Source: Methylobacterium sp.
Lineage (GTDB): Bacteria > Pseudomonadota > Alphaproteobacteria > Rhizobiales > Beijerinckiaceae
DNA length: 7,107 nucleotides
Reading direction: 5' to 3'
Assembly: GCA_021154065.1 (NCBI GenBank)
Contig: JAJKJG010000240.1
Location: forward strand, 1-7,107
The notes under the pieces were generated by a model. It saw nothing but the letters and a program-made list of their open reading frames with translations, ran no database searches and was not told the origin of the DNA. The position numbers and the translations under genes were made by a program. This document shows, piece by piece, positions 1 to 6,221 of this stretch; within the stretch, counting starts at the first letter, position 1, and each line of letters opens with the position of its first letter.

Positions 1-264
1 CCGCAGGCGCTTCTCGATGCGCTCCGCCGTCTGGTCGAAGCTCGCATAGGCGTCGGCCGCCGCGCCCGAGGCTTCGAGCGTGATGCCGGAGGTGAGGTGC
101 AGCACGCATTCGGTGCGGAACCCGGCGCCGTCCTTCGCGACCGTGACATGGCCCGAATAGTCGCCGTCGAAGTACTTCCCGAGCGCGCTCGCGACGCGGG
201 CCTCGACCTGGCCGCGCAGCGCCTCGCCGACGTCGAGATTCTTGCCGGAGACCCGCAAGCCCAT
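1..264 (-). CDS. hpf: Ribosome hibernation promoting factor HPF/RaiA, N-terminal part (runs off left edge)
   Basis: The reverse strand reads 88 uninterrupted codons from an ATG at 264 to the window edge, beginning MGLRVSGKNLDVGEALRGQV and containing HVTVAKDG, FRTECVLHL and ASFDQTAERIEKRLR. This is the S30AE fold of the HPF/RaiA/YfiA family. These proteins bind the small ribosomal subunit at the decoding centre in stationary phase or starvation and form inactive 100S ribosome dimers (family knowledge). Alphaproteobacterial members are usually the long form of roughly 190 residues, so about half is missing, including the C-terminal dimerisation domain if present. The start is supported by a GGGAGGGA ribosome binding site about 6 bases upstream. 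It lies downstream of rpoN on the same strand after a gap of 131 bp, the usual alphaproteobacterial order rpoN-hpf-(ptsN); ptsN would lie outside the window. Confidence 0.93.
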   Translation of the reverse strand, partial: MGLRVSGKNLDVGEALRGQVEARVASALGKYFDGDYSGHVTVAKDGAGFRTECVLHLTSGITLEASGAAADAYASFDQTAERIEKRLR

Positions 265-395
265 CAATCGTCCCTCCCGCCTGGCGCGCGCGCCCCGGCC
301 GCGATTAAGGCGGCGCGGCGGCCGCTGTTGATCCTCGCCGACGTGGCGCCCGCATGGCGGCCCGCCGCCGCCGGGGCTGCGTCTTGCGATGTGGG

Positions 396-2000
396 TTAGG
401 GCGCGGCGCTTGCCAAGTCTATGGCGGCGGCGCCTGCCGCCGGGCGGGCCGACTGGCTCTCGCGGCGGCGCTCGATCGATGAGGGAATCCGCAGCGATTC
501 GCGGTACTTGGCGACGGTCCGGCGGGCGATGTCGACGCCCTCGCGGCGAAGCTTCTGGACGAGGGCGTCGTCGGACAGGATGCGCGTGCCCTCGGCCTCG
601 ACGAGCTGCCGGATGCGGTGCCGCACCGCCTCGGAGGAATGGGCCTCGACGCCTGCGGCGCCCGGGATCGCGGCGGTGAAGAAGTATTTCATCTCGAACG
701 TGCCGCGGTTCGTCCCGATCGCCTTGTTCGAGGTCACCCGCGACACCGTCGATTCGTGCATGCCGATGGCGTCGGCGATGGTCTTGAGGTTGAGCGGGCG
801 CAGATGCGCGACGCCGTTGGCGAAGAACCCGTCCTGCTGGCGCACGATCTCGCTTGCGACCTTGAGGATCGTCTTCGCCCGCTGCTCGAGCGAGCGGGTG
901 AGCCAGTTCGCGGTCTGCAGGCACTCGGTGATGAAGGCCTTGTCGGCGTCCTTGCTCAGCGTCCGCGAGACCTTGGCGTAGTAGCTCTGGTTCATCAGCA
1001 CCCGCGGCAGCGTGCCGGAGTTGAGCTCGACGATCCAGCTGCCGTCCGGGGCTGGGCGCACGAACACGTCCGGGACGAGGATCTGGACCGGGCTGCCCGC
1101 GAAGGCGCGCCCGGGCTTTGGGTCGAGGGCGCGGATCTCGGCGAGCATCTCGGCCAGATCCTCGTCGTCGACGCCGCAGAGGCGCTTCAGGGCCGGAAAA
1201 TCGCGCTTCGCGACGAGGTCGAGCCGCCCGACGAGGGCCGCCATCGCCGGGTCGAAGCGGTTCTGCTCCCGGAGCTGGATGGTCAGGCACTCGGCGAGGT
1301 CGCGCGCCGCGATCCCTGAGGGCTCGAAGCCCTGGACGAGCCGCAGCACCCGCTCGACCGTCGTCGGCTCGGCGCCGAGGCGGTCGGCGATGTCGTCGAC
1401 GGTCTCGGTCAGGTAGCCGGCCTCGTTCACGGCGTCGACGAGATGGCGTCCGATCAGGCGCTCGGCCGGGTCGACGGTCGCAAGATCGAGCTGCGCCGCG
1501 AGGTGGTCGTGCAGGCTGGCCTCGCTCGCGAGCGTCGCCTCGAAGTCCGGGGCTTCGCCGTCGAAGCCGCCGCCGCCGGCGTTCGACCACGGCGACGCGG
1601 TGAGCGTGACGGCGTCGCCGCCCGTCGGCGGGGCGCGGTCCGGCACCTCGTCCTGGAAGACGTTCTCGAAGCCGGTGTCGTGCTCGCCCTCGAGCTCGGC
1701 CCGGCTCGCGCCGCGGTCCTCGGTGAGCCAGTTGTCGGCCGGCGCGTCGCCCTCGCCGGCATCGCCGCCGTCGCCCTCGGAAGGCTCGGCGGAAGGGGAA
1801 TCTTCATGAGCCGGGCCTAGGGTCTCGGGCGGCCCTTCCTCCTCGACCCGCTCGAGCAGCGGGTTGCGCTCGAGCTCGGCGTCGACATAGGCGGCGAGGT
1901 CGAGATGGGAGAGCTGGAGCAGCTTGATCGCCTGCAGGAGCTGCGGCGTCATCACCAGGGACTGGCCCTGGCGAATTTCCAACCGCTGCGACAAAGCCAT
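396..2000 (-). CDS. rpoN: RNA polymerase sigma-54 factor RpoN
   Basis: A 534-residue protein, a normal length for sigma-54. Region I (about 1-50) has the Gln/Leu-rich MTPQLLQAIKLLQLS stretch that contacts enhancer-binding activators and holds the polymerase closed. Region II (about 51-155) is acidic and low in complexity, and longer than in enteric RpoN. The core-binding domain follows (about 160-345). The helix-turn-helix is near 405-426 (LKTIADAIGMHESTVSRVTS). The diagnostic RpoN box ARRTVAKYRE at 492-501 reads the -24 promoter element. A 30-residue Ala-rich tail follows. Known role: directs core polymerase to -24/-12 promoters (nitrogen metabolism, C4-dicarboxylate uptake, flagella and similar) and needs an AAA+ activator. 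The ATG at 2000 begins the conserved MALSQRLEIRQGQSL N-terminus and has AGGGG 7 bases upstream. hpf follows on the same strand. The usual upstream neighbour lptB is not adjacent here. Confidence 0.98.
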   Translation of the reverse strand: MALSQRLEIRQGQSLVMTPQLLQAIKLLQLSHLDLAAYVDAELERNPLLERVEEEGPPETLGPAHEDSPSAEPSEGDGGDAGEGDAPADNWLTEDRGASRAELEGEHDTGFENVFQDEVPDRAPPTGGDAVTLTASPWSNAGGGGFDGEAPDFEATLASEASLHDHLAAQLDLATVDPAERLIGRHLVDAVNEAGYLTETVDDIADRLGAEPTTVERVLRLVQGFEPSGIAARDLAECLTIQLREQNRFDPAMAALVGRLDLVAKRDFPALKRLCGVDDEDLAEMLAEIRALDPKPGRAFAGSPVQILVPDVFVRPAPDGSWIVELNSGTLPRVLMNQSYYAKVSRTLSKDADKAFITECLQTANWLTRSLEQRAKTILKVASEIVRQQDGFFANGVAHLRPLNLKTIADAIGMHESTVSRVTSNKAIGTNRGTFEMKYFFTAAIPGAAGVEAHSSEAVRHRIRQLVEAEGTRILSDDALVQKLRREGVDIARRTVAKYRESLRIPSSIERRRESQSARPAAGAAAIDLASAAP

Positions 2001-2068
2001 CCCGACACCCCTGGGCGGACGGGCGAGGCCCTCCGCGGCATGCTTTTTGCATAAACTCGTTGAGGTTT

Positions 2069-2096
2069 TCTATAGACGGTCTGCGAAAGCCGTCAA
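2069..2096 (-). promoter_or_regulatory. Sigma-70-like promoter of rpoN
   Basis: On the minus strand TTGACG (2096-2091) and TATAGA (2074-2069) are separated by 16 bases, close to the housekeeping consensus. Transcription would start near 2062, leaving a leader of about 60 bases before the rpoN ATG at 2000. The leader contains a small inverted repeat, ATGC-AAAAA-GCAT (2052-2040). I saw no -24/-12 element that would suggest sigma-54 autoregulation. Inferred from sequence only. Confidence 0.6.
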
Positions 2097-2131
2097 ACGC
2101 GACCAACGTCGCAGGCGCCGGATGTCCCCAG

Positions 2132-2181
2132 CTCCCCTCCCCCCTTGTGGGGGAGGAGGAATGTGCATGCCGAGCGGCATG
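2132..2181. repeat. Double-hairpin intergenic element (REP-like)
   Basis: Two adjacent hairpins fill this gap. The first pairs CCTCCCCC (2136-2143) with GGGGGAGG (2149-2156) around a CTTGT loop. The second pairs CATGCC (2166-2171) with GGCATG (2176-2181) around GAGC. Together with its C-rich and G-rich flanks the composite looks like the short dispersed palindromic elements of alphaproteobacterial genomes. It lies 17 bases past the stop of the minus-strand gene at 2198, so it could also slow or end that transcript, though no T-run follows. That it is repeated in the genome is inference; only one copy is in this window. Confidence 0.5.
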
Positions 2182-2197
2182 GCGGAGGCGGGCGTCT

Positions 2198-2533
2198 TCA
2201 GTGCCCGGGGCCGTTCCAGCGCGAGACGATACGCTGCTTGTGACGCAGCGTGATGTAGCGTTCCGGCAGCTCGCGCGTCGCGGCGTAGAACGCCGCATAG
2301 CCGATGCCGCCGCTCGCCGTGACCGCCAGAACCTGCTCGACCGCGGTCCTGGCCTCGTTCCAGAGCTCGACCCGGAACGGCAGGTCCTCGCGCCCGGCCA
2401 GGTCCGGGGCGGAAGCCGGGGCGATCGGCCCGCCGTTCTCCTCAGGCTCGCCGGACGATCCGAGCCGGTGCGGCGCGCCGGCGGCGACCGGCGCCGATCG
2501 CGGCCTCGGAAGGGACGGGCGTCTCGCGTTCAT
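2198..2533 (-). CDS. Small conserved hypothetical protein (111 aa)
   Basis: A 111-residue protein. Residues 1-50 are Pro/Ala/Gly/Arg-rich and probably disordered. Residues 51-108 form a compact conserved-looking domain: PFRVELWNEARTAVEQVLA, then SGGIGYAAFYAATRELPERY and ITLRHKQRIVSRWN. This resembles a family of small alphaproteobacterial proteins of unknown function that share a VELW...VE..LA opening and an ITLRH-type strand; I recall no function for it. The fold reads as strand-helix-helix-strand, with no signal peptide or membrane segment. The ATG at 2533 is the only ATG near the start of the plausible coding part. It has no clear ribosome binding site, so the start is the weakest point and the disordered N-terminus may be shorter or longer. 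It is on the same strand as rpoN, 197 bp away, but rpoN has its own promoter. It is divergent from the histidine kinase gene. Confidence 0.75.
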   Translation of the reverse strand: MNARRPSLPRPRSAPVAAGAPHRLGSSGEPEENGGPIAPASAPDLAGREDLPFRVELWNEARTAVEQVLAVTASGGIGYAAFYAATRELPERYITLRHKQRIVSRWNGPGH

Positions 2534-2554
2534 GGCATGGCGGCAGCCATGGAG

Positions 2555-2581
2555 GCGCTCGGGTTGTCTCGATCCGAGCGC
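2555..2581. promoter_or_regulatory. Inverted repeat in divergent intergenic region, possible operator
   Basis: GCGCTCGG (2555-2562) is repeated inverted as CCGAGCGC (2574-2581) with an 11-base spacer. It lies in the 132-bp gap between two divergent genes, about 30 bases upstream of the kinase -10 element and in the likely leader of the minus-strand gene. The dyad could be a dimeric-regulator site or a leader hairpin. A second perfect palindrome, GGGGGCCCCC, sits at 2590-2599. In GC-rich DNA such dyads also arise by chance. Confidence 0.35.
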
Positions 2582-2608
2582 GGCGCTATGGGGGCCCCCG
2601 GAGGGGCG

Positions 2609-2617
2609 TGGTATACT
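2609..2617 (+). promoter_or_regulatory. Extended -10 promoter of the hybrid histidine kinase gene
   Basis: TG at 2609-2610, one base, then TATACT at 2612-2617 matches an extended -10 element (TGnTATAAT). No good -35 is seen at the right distance, which is usual for extended -10 promoters. Transcription would begin near 2624. That places the in-frame ATG at 2588 outside the transcript and favours the TTG start at 2666. Confidence 0.5.
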
Positions 2618-2665
2618 GCGCGATGTCGGCTCGATCCGCATCACGCACGTTACAGAGCATATGCG

Positions 2666-5041
2666 TTGACCGCTGAAGCACAATCCCCCGCCATCGACGA
2701 CGGCCTGCGGCTCCAGCTGCTGATCGACGCCGTCACCGATTACGCGATCTACATGCTCGATCCGGCCGGCTTCATCGTCAGCTGGAACTCCGGCGCGCAG
2801 AAGCTCAAGGGCTATCGGCCGGCCGAGATCATCGGCCAGCATTTCTCGAAGTTCTTCATGCCCGAGGACCAGGCCGCCGGCCGGCCGGCGAAGGCCCTTC
2901 GGGAGGCGGAGGCGAAAGGGCATTTCGAGGCCGAAGGGTGGCGGGTCCGCAAGGACGGCAGCCGCTTCTGGGCGAACGCCGTCGTCGAGCCGATCCGCGA
3001 CGGCCAGGGACGCCTCATCGGCTTTGCCAAGGTCACCCGCGACATCACCGAACGGATGGCGGCCCAGGAGGCGCTGCGCGAGAGCGAGCGCCGCTTCCGG
3101 CTGCTCGTCGAAGGCGTCGTCGACTACGCCATCTACATGCTCGATCCCGCCGGCATCATCACCAACTGGAACGCCGGCGCCGAGCGGATGAAGGGCTATC
3201 GTCCGGACGAGATCATCGGCCAGCATTTCTCGCGCTTCTACGGCAAGGAGGACCGCGCCGCCGGCCTGCCGGCCCGCGTCCTCGAGACCGCCCGGCGCGA
3301 GGGCCGCTACGAGGCCGAAGCCTGGCGCTTCCGCAAGGACGGCAGCCGCTTCTGGGCCTCGGTGACGCTCGACGCCATCCGTGACGAGAGCGGCGAGCTC
3401 CTGGGCTTTGCCAAGATCACCCGCGACATCACCGAGCGCCGCGCCGCGCAAGAAGCGCTGCGCGAGAGCGAGCGCCAACTGCGCCTGCTCGTGCGCGGCG
3501 TCACCGACTACGCGCTCTACATGCTCGACCCGAACGGCGTCGTGACGAGCTGGAACGCCGGCGGCGAGCGCCTCAAGGGCTACATGGCGGACGAGATCGT
3601 CGGCCAGCATTTCTCGCGCTTCTACACCGAGCACGAGCGCTCGGCCGGCCTGCCGGCCCGCGCCCTCCGCATCGCCGCGGCGGAGGGACGCTTCGAGGCC
3701 GAGGGCTGGCGGGTGCGCAAGGACGGCAGCCTGTTCTGGGCAAACGTCATCGTCGATCCGATCTTCGACGACGACGGCAGCCTCGTCGGCTTCGCCAAGA
3801 TCACCCGCGACATCACCGAGCGCCGCGAGGCCCAGCTCGCCCTCCAGGCGGCGCAGGCGCAACGCGCCCAGACCCAGAAGATGGAGGCGCTGGGCCAGCT
3901 CACCGGCGGCGTCGCGCACGACTTCAACAACCTCCTGATGATCGTCAGCGGGCACGTCCACACGCTGAAGAAGCTCGTCGCCGACGATCAGAAGGGCGTG
4001 CGCGCCGCAGAAGCGATCGAGCTCGCGGCGCGGCGCGGCGAATCGCTGACCCGGCAGCTGCTGTCGTTCTCGCGCCGCCAGATGCTGACCCCGGTCGTCG
4101 CCGGCGTCGGCGAGCGCCTCGAGGCCGTGCGGCCGCTGATCGCGAGCTCGATCGGCGCGCAGGTCCGGCTCGCCGCCGTCGTGCCGCCGGAGCTATGGCC
4201 GGTGCGGGTCGATCTCGCCGAGTTCGAGCTCGCGCTCATCAACCTCGCGCTCAACGCCCGCGACGCCATGCCGGAGGGCGGCATGATCACGCTCTCGGCC
4301 GAGAACGCGACGCTGCAGCCGGCCGACACGCGGCTCGGCCTCAAGGGCGATTTCGTCGCGATCACGGTGGCCGATACCGGCAGCGGCATCGCGCCCGATC
4401 TCCTGCCGCGGGTGTTCGACCCCTTCTTCACGACGAAGCCGCCGGACAAGGGGACCGGCCTCGGGCTGTCGCAGGTGCACGGCTTCGTGCACCAGTCCGG
4501 CGGCACGCTCGGCATCGAGAGCGAGCTCGGGAAGGGGACGCGGGTCACGCTCTACCTGCCGCGGGCAAAGGCGGGGATCGAGGAGCGCGCGGCCGAGCCG
4601 GCGGCGGACGCCGACACCGGCGGAACGGTGCTGCTGGTCGAGGACAATCCCGACGTCGCCGAGGCGAGCGCGGTGCTGCTGGAGCAGCTCGGCTACGAGG
4701 TCCACCGGGCCGGCGACGCCGAGACCGCGCTTCGCGAGGTCGAGGCGCGCGAGCTCGATCTCGTCGTCAGCGACATCGTCATGGCGGGCGCCATGGACGG
4801 GCTCGGGCTCGCCCGCGCGATCCGCCAGCGCCATCCGACGCTTCCGGTGCTGCTGGTCACCGGCTACAGCAACGCCGTCGCGTCCGCCGAGACCGAGTTC
4901 ACCGTCCTGCGCAAGCCCTACGAGCTCGCCGAGCTCGGGCGCGCGGCGGCAAAGCTCGTCGCCGAGGCGCAGCCGCCGACGAACCTCGTGCACCTGCGCG
5001 ACGCGAAGCGGGTTGGCCAGGCAAAGCCGGAGCGGTCGTAA
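2666..5041 (+). CDS. Soluble hybrid histidine kinase, three PAS domains plus HisKA, HATPase and receiver
   Basis: A 791-residue protein if TTG 2666 is the start; ATG 2588 is an in-frame alternative giving 26 more residues with no domain in them. Three PAS domains lie at about 15-130, 143-258 and 271-386, each with a DYAxYMLDP start, a GQHFSxFx centre and an FAKxTRDITER end. A helical linker (387-407) leads to HisKA with phospho-acceptor His418 in GGVAHDFNNLL. The HATPase domain (about 513-633) has N-box N526/N530, G1 box DTGSGI (D570) and G2 box GTGLGLS (596-602). The C-terminal receiver (about 654-768) keeps acidic E659/D660, phospho-acceptor D703, T732 and K750. All catalytic residues are present, so kinase and receiver should work. 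There is no membrane segment or signal peptide, so it senses in the cytoplasm. The PAS domains lack the LOV GRNCRFLQ cysteine motif; their ligand is unknown. No response regulator or phosphotransfer gene is adjacent, so the downstream partner is unknown. Confidence 0.96.
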   Translation: MTAEAQSPAIDDGLRLQLLIDAVTDYAIYMLDPAGFIVSWNSGAQKLKGYRPAEIIGQHFSKFFMPEDQAAGRPAKALREAEAKGHFEAEGWRVRKDGSRFWANAVVEPIRDGQGRLIGFAKVTRDITERMAAQEALRESERRFRLLVEGVVDYAIYMLDPAGIITNWNAGAERMKGYRPDEIIGQHFSRFYGKEDRAAGLPARVLETARREGRYEAEAWRFRKDGSRFWASVTLDAIRDESGELLGFAKITRDITERRAAQEALRESERQLRLLVRGVTDYALYMLDPNGVVTSWNAGGERLKGYMADEIVGQHFSRFYTEHERSAGLPARALRIAAAEGRFEAEGWRVRKDGSLFWANVIVDPIFDDDGSLVGFAKITRDITERREAQLALQAAQAQRAQTQKMEALGQLTGGVAHDFNNLLMIVSGHVHTLKKLVADDQKGVRAAEAIELAARRGESLTRQLLSFSRRQMLTPVVAGVGERLEAVRPLIASSIGAQVRLAAVVPPELWPVRVDLAEFELALINLALNARDAMPEGGMITLSAENATLQPADTRLGLKGDFVAITVADTGSGIAPDLLPRVFDPFFTTKPPDKGTGLGLSQVHGFVHQSGGTLGIESELGKGTRVTLYLPRAKAGIEERAAEPAADADTGGTVLLVEDNPDVAEASAVLLEQLGYEVHRAGDAETALREVEARELDLVVSDIVMAGAMDGLGLARAIRQRHPTLPVLLVTGYSNAVASAETEFTVLRKPYELAELGRAAAKLVAEAQPPTNLVHLRDAKRVGQAKPERS
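2738..3835 (+). repeat. Three tandem PAS-coding units of exactly 384 bp
   Basis: The codon for the Asp of DYAxYMLDP falls at 2738, 3122 and 3506, giving two intervals of exactly 384 bp (128 codons) with no insertion or deletion. Shared blocks appear in all three units: GQHFS, RKDGS, FWA and RDITER. Units 1 and 2 are also identical over DYAIYMLDPAG and EIIGQHFS, and a run of DNA longer than 20 bases around the latter is identical. The linker EALRESER follows units 1 and 2 but is replaced by a diverged helix after unit 3, where the kinase core begins. This indicates tandem duplication of one PAS-plus-linker unit. Confidence 0.9.
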
Positions 5042-5042
5042 A

Positions 5043-5075
5043 GCGGGATGATGTCTCGTCGAGTCGTCATCCCGC
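5043..5075 (+). terminator. Hairpin just after the histidine kinase gene
   Basis: GCGGGATGATG (5043-5053) pairs with CGTCATCCCGC (5065-5075), an 11-bp stem with one G-T wobble and an 11-base loop that can pair further (CTC/GAG). It begins one base after the kinase stop codon. No T-run follows on either strand, so it is a weak intrinsic terminator or an mRNA 3'-end stabiliser. As the next gene is convergent and ends at 5112, the hairpin could serve both transcripts. Confidence 0.6.
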
Positions 5076-5111
5076 GCTTCAGGCGATCGGAGCGCGCGAA
5101 CTGCGCCTTGA

Positions 5112-5897
5112 CTAACCGGGAAATTCGATCGCCTTAGTGGCAAAGAAATTTATAATCCCGTCGCGTTGGTTAGCATAGCGCTGTTGCGCCAACCAAACCG
5201 TTTTGAACCTAACTATATTCTCATGTGTGTCTTTCACTATATGACTTGGAGGCTGCGGCGTGCCTTCAAGTTCATGATGGGTTAATCTGAGGAATGACTG
5301 GTGATGTTTTGACCATTGCGCGAGAAGCATATCAATTTCGCTTAGGTTATGGCCCCATTCATTCTGGTCGTGCGCCCATGATTTCCCATCTTCATAAAAT
5401 CCATCTAGAAGCTTCTTTCCGAGCGATGTTACGACTGCATCGTACTTATCGAATTTTGCCCAAGCGTCGCGCGCCCGAAGTGCTCCGACAAGCATCTGTA
5501 TTTGGAATGTCACTTGGTTATAGTTTGCCGCCTCTCGCTCCTTGAGTGCGTTGATTGACTCAAGCATACTTTTTATATCGCTTTCCAGATCATCGAACCG
5601 ACTGGCGGGGTCGTCTTCGGTGCCGATCCTTCCGAGAAGGCCGCGCCCCGAGCGCAGAGAGCCCTCAACCTTCCCGAGCCGATCAAGGAGTCCCGCGACA
5701 GTGGAATGCAATAGGTCGAAGCTCTTGCTGAGGGATTCGAGAAACCCGCCAGAGTTCTGCGCTAGTTTATGAACGTTCTCTGTGAGCCCTTGAAGGCGTT
5801 CTTCAATATTGCTGCTTGACCCTGGTCCTTCGAGAATGCGCAGCCGTTCCTCTAACTCTCCAAGGCGCTCGATTGATTCGCGACGCCCGTGCTGCAT
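5112..5897 (-). CDS. Coiled-coil protein of unknown function (261 aa), low-GC islet
   Basis: I do not recognise this protein. Residues 5-22, 31-47, 52-82 and 100-122 are heptad-like amphipathic helices (for example SIERLGELEERLRILE and FDDLESDIKSMLESINALKE), broken by short Gly/Ser segments. Residues 125-261 look globular and are unusually rich in Trp and His: W146, W174, H176, W181, H183, W195, H198, H199, H207, H208 and W235. There is no signal peptide or membrane segment. It starts one base after the stop of the membrane-protein gene (TGA-G-ATG), so the two are probably one operon with coupled translation. An in-frame ATG at 5930, overlapping the upstream gene by 32 bases and with GAGGGTG about 9 bases before it, is an alternative start. 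Codon use is far less GC-rich than in rpoN or the kinase, suggesting later acquisition. Its function may depend on the membrane partner; no enzyme motif is visible. Confidence 0.8.
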   Translation of the reverse strand: MQHGRRESIERLGELEERLRILEGPGSSSNIEERLQGLTENVHKLAQNSGGFLESLSKSFDLLHSTVAGLLDRLGKVEGSLRSGRGLLGRIGTEDDPASRFDDLESDIKSMLESINALKEREAANYNQVTFQIQMLVGALRARDAWAKFDKYDAVVTSLGKKLLDGFYEDGKSWAHDQNEWGHNLSEIDMLLAQWSKHHQSFLRLTHHELEGTPQPPSHIVKDTHENIVRFKTVWLAQQRYANQRDGIINFFATKAIEFPG

Positions 5898-5898
5898 C

Positions 5899-6192
5899 TC
5901 AGCTTCTTGACCTTGCCGCCGTAGCGGCATCAACAAGGTCACCCTCGGATGGCCGAAAAGCAGGGCGCGAAAGCCGCATAGCGGCGGCCAGACCAAGTGT
6001 GCCGATGATCCAAGCAAATAGACTGACGCTGGCCACACCTAGCCATCCGTAAGCTGACCAGAAGGAGCCGGTATAGGCGGCAGCGGTCCCCATCAGGCCT
6101 GCCCATGTGAGGCCAGACGCCCAAAGAACCCAACCGCCGAACGATGTGAGTAAGTCGAAGCGGGCGAAATAGTTGACAAGCTGCTTGAGCAT
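5899..6192 (-). CDS. Small protein with two predicted membrane helices (97 aa)
   Basis: A 97-residue protein of unknown family. After a short amphipathic start (MLKQLVNYFARFDLL) there are two hydrophobic segments, about 18-40 (GGWVLWASGLTWAGLMGTAA) and 49-72 (GWLGVASVSLFAWIIGTLGL). A basic turn and a polar tail of about 25 residues follow (RLSRPAFRPSEGDLVDA). Both ends would lie on the same side of the membrane, probably the cytoplasm given R73, R76 and R80 (inference). The ATG at 6192 is preferred over a GTG nine bases upstream because AGGTGG lies 5 bases before it. The coiled-coil gene follows after one base. A membrane anchor for that partner is a reasonable guess, not shown. No promoter was identified in the 30 bases between this gene and the divergent gene remnant, so it may lie inside the latter. 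Confidence 0.7.
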   Translation of the reverse strand: MLKQLVNYFARFDLLTSFGGWVLWASGLTWAGLMGTAAAYTGSFWSAYGWLGVASVSLFAWIIGTLGLAAAMRLSRPAFRPSEGDLVDAATAARSRS

Positions 6193-6221
6193 CGGAACCA
6201 CCTAGCATTGGCGGCCCCCGC

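Noticed and set aside
265..395. Possible promoter or terminator between rpoN and hpf
   Set aside because: GC-rich with many short dyads but no convincing -35/-10 pair or hairpin with T-run; treated as an ordinary intergenic spacer.
421..1820. Several plus-strand frames opposite rpoN
   Set aside because: Arg- and Ala-rich shadows; the minus strand encodes complete RpoN.
2060..2665. Upstream extension of the kinase reading frame to an ATG at 2060
   Set aside because: It runs antisense through the 111-aa gene and the rpoN promoter, has no domain, and starts upstream of the kinase promoter. The frame is open only because GC-rich DNA has few stops.
2534..3961. Long minus-strand frame antisense to the kinase
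   Set aside because: Its sequence mirrors the PAS repeats in reverse with low-complexity Ala/Gly/Asp composition. Only the last 111 codons (2198-2533) look like a real protein.
4193..5143. 316-codon minus-strand frame opposite the kinase core and receiver
   Set aside because: Arg/Leu/Gly-rich antisense shadow of strongly conserved domains on the other strand.
5294..5772. Plus-strand frames opposite the coiled-coil gene
   Set aside because: No ribosome binding sites or coherent domains, while the minus strand shows a continuous heptad pattern.
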